Of a DNA stretch of 64,000 nucleotides, positions 62,501-64,000 are shown in pieces. Location of the stretch: the NCBI GenBank assembly GCA_022827185.1, contig JAJDTM010000057.1, forward strand, positions 62,001 to 126,000, given 5' to 3'. Position numbers and translations under genes: made by a program. The DNA is from Candidatus Poribacteria bacterium (GTDB taxonomy: Bacteria > Poribacteria > WGA-4E > WGA-3G). Under the pieces are notes generated by a model. It was given only the letters and a program-made list of their open reading frames with translations, had not been told where the DNA came from and did not search any database. Each line of letters starts with the position of its first letter. Within the stretch, counting starts at the first letter, position 1.

Positions 62501-64000
62501 AACCTGTGCGACACGTTCGCTGAAGTCATCATAACGTTCCTCAGCGACCCCTGGGAGGAAGGCATCGTCGTTAAACTTAGTAGCTGCTTCTTGATACGCT
62601 GCGACAGATTTCTGAAGATGCTCTTGATTAAAGCCTGTCCCGGCATCGCCTTCTTGATAGCCTTCGGGTTTAGCGGCTTCGTAATAGGAGCGTCCTTCAA
62701 AGAATTTGCCCATCAACTTGACGAGGTGGAACTTCGGTAGATCGCGGTATTCCCACAATTTCGCATATTCTTCAGCGGCTTCGATGTACTGTTTAAATTC
62801 CGTCCGTTTGATGTCTGCGAAGCGGAGTTGTACCTCTGCTGCAAGGATGTCGAACTCGTTATCGTTTTTGTTCTTTTCGATAAACTCGCGTGCAACAGTT
62901 TCGAGTTCTTCTTTGCGTCCCAAGTCGTTAAGTGCCCAAATTGCACCATAGAGTGCATGCGGTGCGACCGGATCTTGCGGGTAGTTGTCAATCGTTTTCT
63001 GGTACCACTGTAATGCGAGTTCCAGTGTTGCTTGACCGGCTTCCATATCACCGGCTTTCCGTTGGTCACTGCCGAGTTTGTAGTACGCCTCCCCGATCTG
63101 GTAGGAGCAGTACGGAATGTAATCGGTCTCTTCTTGGTGTTCGTTAATAACGCGCTCATAGGCGACGGCTGCCTCACTCCAATTCCCTAAACGGAAATGG
63201 CTATCAGAGATACCGACTTTCGCTTCAGCGATGAAGTCGCTCTCAGGATATTGTTCGAGGAGCGTGTTATACGAAACGATCGCGTTTTCATAGTCACCTT
63301 GATCGTAGTACGTACTTCCGATAGCGGATTGGATTTCCGATTGGAGTCCGCGGTCGGCAGTGTTCTGAAGTGCGAGCTCATAGTTGACGCGTGCGTTGTC
63401 ATAGTCTTTTTGACGGGCATAGATCGCGCCTTGGTCGAAGTACGCCGCCGTGACGTATTGGCTTTCAGGGAACTGTGTGATGAAGTTGGTATACCGACCG
63501 ATCGCTTCATCGTCTCGACCGAGTTGGTTCAAGCTATAAGCCGCTTTATACATCGCTTCTGCTTGTAGGTCAGCGTAATTCTTGAACTCCTCTGTCGCGA
63601 TTTTATCGAATTCCTGATAGGCTTGCTCGTAGTTAGACTCGTTGAGAAACGACTGGGCGATGAGGTGTTGTGCGTCGTCTTTGAAATCAGAATTCGGGAA
63701 GCCGTCAAGCACGGCTTTGAATGCCTGCCGTGAGTCTTCGTAATTTTGCAGTTTATAGTTGAGCTGCCCGATCGCATACCAAGCGTTTTCTACGAAGAGG
63801 CTGTTTGGGAAGTTCTCAATAAGCTGCGTAAACTTCGGTTCAGCCAATTCAAACTGCTCTGTCCGGTAGAGGATGTGTCCCCAAAGATAGGTTAACCCCT
63901 CTTGGTGTTTGGGGATGGTAGCTGTCGGTGCGACCTTTTCAATGAATTCAATCGCGGTGTCGTAGTAATTGACATCCCCGGACTGTTCAGCGAGCCGTGA
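59555..64000 (-). CDS. Very large tetratricopeptide-repeat protein (5' end outside window)
   Basis: The frame is open from the window edge to the stop at 59555, giving at least 1481 residues; an internal TTG at 63847 is not the true start because repeats continue upstream (for example VNYYDTAIEFIEKV). More than 20 TPR-type units are visible, with patterns like FPNSDFKDDAQHLIAQSFL, YPESDFIAEAKVGISDSHF and YPNSPNAVEAYYGLALAYRD, as in BamD/YbgF/Tol-Pal-associated and Poribacteria giant TPR proteins. The C-terminus ends in a Gly run (RAGGGGE). Probably an envelope or periplasmic scaffold; the signal peptide would be outside the window. Confidence 0.88.
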   Translation of the reverse strand, partial: SRLAEQSGDVNYYDTAIEFIEKVAPTATIPKHQEGLTYLWGHILYRTEQFELAEPKFTQLIENFPNSLFVENAWYAIGQLNYKLQNYEDSRQAFKAVLDGFPNSDFKDDAQHLIAQSFLNESNYEQAYQEFDKIATEEFKNYADLQAEAMYKAAYSLNQLGRDDEAIGRYTNFITQFPESQYVTAAYFDQGAIYARQKDYDNARVNYELALQNTADRGLQSEIQSAIGSTYYDQGDYENAIVSYNTLLEQYPESDFIAEAKVGISDSHFRLGNWSEAAVAYERVINEHQEETDYIPYCSYQIGEAYYKLGSDQRKAGDMEAGQATLELALQWYQKTIDNYPQDPVAPHALYGAIWALNDLGRKEELETVAREFIEKNKNDNEFDILAAEVQLRFADIKRTEFKQYIEAAEEYAKLWEYRDLPKFHLVKLMGKFFEGRSYYEAAKPEGYQEGDAGTGFNQEHLQKSVAAYQEAATKFNDDAFLPGVAEERYDDFSERVAQVEACLMNEALSHEMLGDWLQARDRYASIPETSEYYERALLLIANSHVKEGDKEGAINYYNTILDKLADADNRSLAEIKLADLLRAEERFEEAAVQYQAVVDGNPTGEYADDALYLVGLCYYQAASENSALLASSETAFQRVIADYPNSPNAVEAYYGLALAYRDAAQKQNATEKWPLILTLVDEANDKFAGSDDELVLKTLGHIELIKATAIENSSEDVDIDTLVASLKRIVDNTGAPEDARSRSQLKIGHTYYSAKRYDEALAEYLFFVQTFPNSELAPNAQYQAAVCHYQIAQAATDAGSKKLSLQNAADAAAKVATLTNDANNLISANYTAGLALLGLEDPKGAANAFRQVTAQEGKTDDEARKTLVFQAHSRLAELNGTLGDHQAAVQEYQYIIENTEDVDLKGRSYFAMAFAQEEELQANQDALMSYQNAIELVKDPLTKAQSYYRIGLIYQDKVKQPDKALEVFQTLIGEYSGSENTNVASMVADAGIRRSTLYVELGRLDEAIAEAEEALSRTKANPNASVAEKAAAQYNLGFLYSDKARSLFSNAPGTDLQPYIDASRKAAGSFFEVNTIAAPVEQADKKTVIPFVQNSLFQAGQISYSVGIGVKLPQDLTSALAPLTTFVGYVDKGLFPQSEDLRKNTETSLNYLAAANFELGRMQVGMDGEMSQTAVNYFVAAADVFRDMVRRYPNAKDAAYWQYHVGESYFASQQFETAITEYEKVRQVNKDHKSAPESLYAISTCAQLLSEAAMEAGDAEAQQGWYDRIFAANEVLAAEYPNSQYTADALINIGNKYFNSGSEEGVEQEQRIGLYQQAIDYYQQAINTPGISAESKGKAQEYLNDTANALAFYEYEQANQMLNSAKLVRGEEQKTQLTSTIEAFNKIIEAYPTSKYADLGFVQIGEAYMVLANDDDAYFNDALEYFNRLWAKYETAPPADPKVNDALRYAQLKVQEILNYMRANNLEIREGVDRAGGGGE

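Overview
The window reads as a chromosomal segment of an uncultivated Gram-negative bacterium. Candidatus Poribacteria or a close relative is the best guess. This is an inference from gene content: a secreted LamG protein with a C-terminal tail of the type TTTWAAIKAD, a DUF6785-type membrane protein, and several Gfo/Idh/MocA, sugar-isomerase and phytanoyl-CoA dioxygenase genes. TGA, TAA and TAG all act as normal stops, and TTG and GTG starts occur. I saw no rRNA, tRNA or CRISPR array.

Layout. 1-1.65 kb: minus-strand msrP followed by a serpin lipoprotein cut by the window edge. 2.2-15 kb: a plus-strand heavy-metal cluster with a Cys-rich secreted protein, a beta-barrel protein whose reading frame runs through an in-frame TGA in a Cys-Pro-Ala-TGA motif (possible selenocysteine), a His-rich TRASH-like protein, two TolC-family proteins, a CusB-like adaptor with four metal-binding modules, a CusA-like RND pump with an extra metal-binding module, a small barrel protein and an FMN_bind-like protein. 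15-18.8 kb: a tandem vWA protein, a prenyltransferase-fold protein and an alcohol dehydrogenase. 18.8-21.8 kb: a tightly coupled operon of two fused nucleotidyltransferase-HEPN paralogues and a CoxE-like vWA protein. 21.9-26.3 kb: an AT-richer accessory stretch with a membrane-anchored methyltransferase-like protein, an AlkB-like dioxygenase, a degenerate exonuclease-like protein, an orphan antitoxin and an orphan YgiT-type zinc finger.

26.4-36.5 kb holds metabolic genes (DUF6785, E1 alpha, SRAP, SDR, PhyH, isomerase, two Gfo/Idh, LamG). 36.9-42.5 kb: a sulfite/nitrite reductase fused to a TusA domain, a HigB/HigA-like toxin-antitoxin pair, a ThiF/MoeB operon and a two-module Hfq-like protein. 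42.6-49.4 kb: an aminotransferase, a TIGR01777 epimerase, a HAD hydrolase and a histidine kinase next to a PorX-like response regulator. 49.8-56.4 kb: housekeeping genes (rng, rplU, rpmA, OmpA lipoproteins, guaA). 56.4-64 kb: a four-helix-bundle cassette, an aminotransferase, an IsrB-type transposon gene with its upstream omega-RNA region, and a very large TPR protein that runs off the end.

The strongest observations are: (i) a stand-alone copy of the IsrB omega-RNA region at 45001-45242 that has no protein gene but keeps compensatory base changes in its stems; (ii) the candidate selenoprotein at 2818; (iii) the duplicated MNT-HEPN plus vWA operon, where both HEPN motifs carry Asn in place of the usual His.
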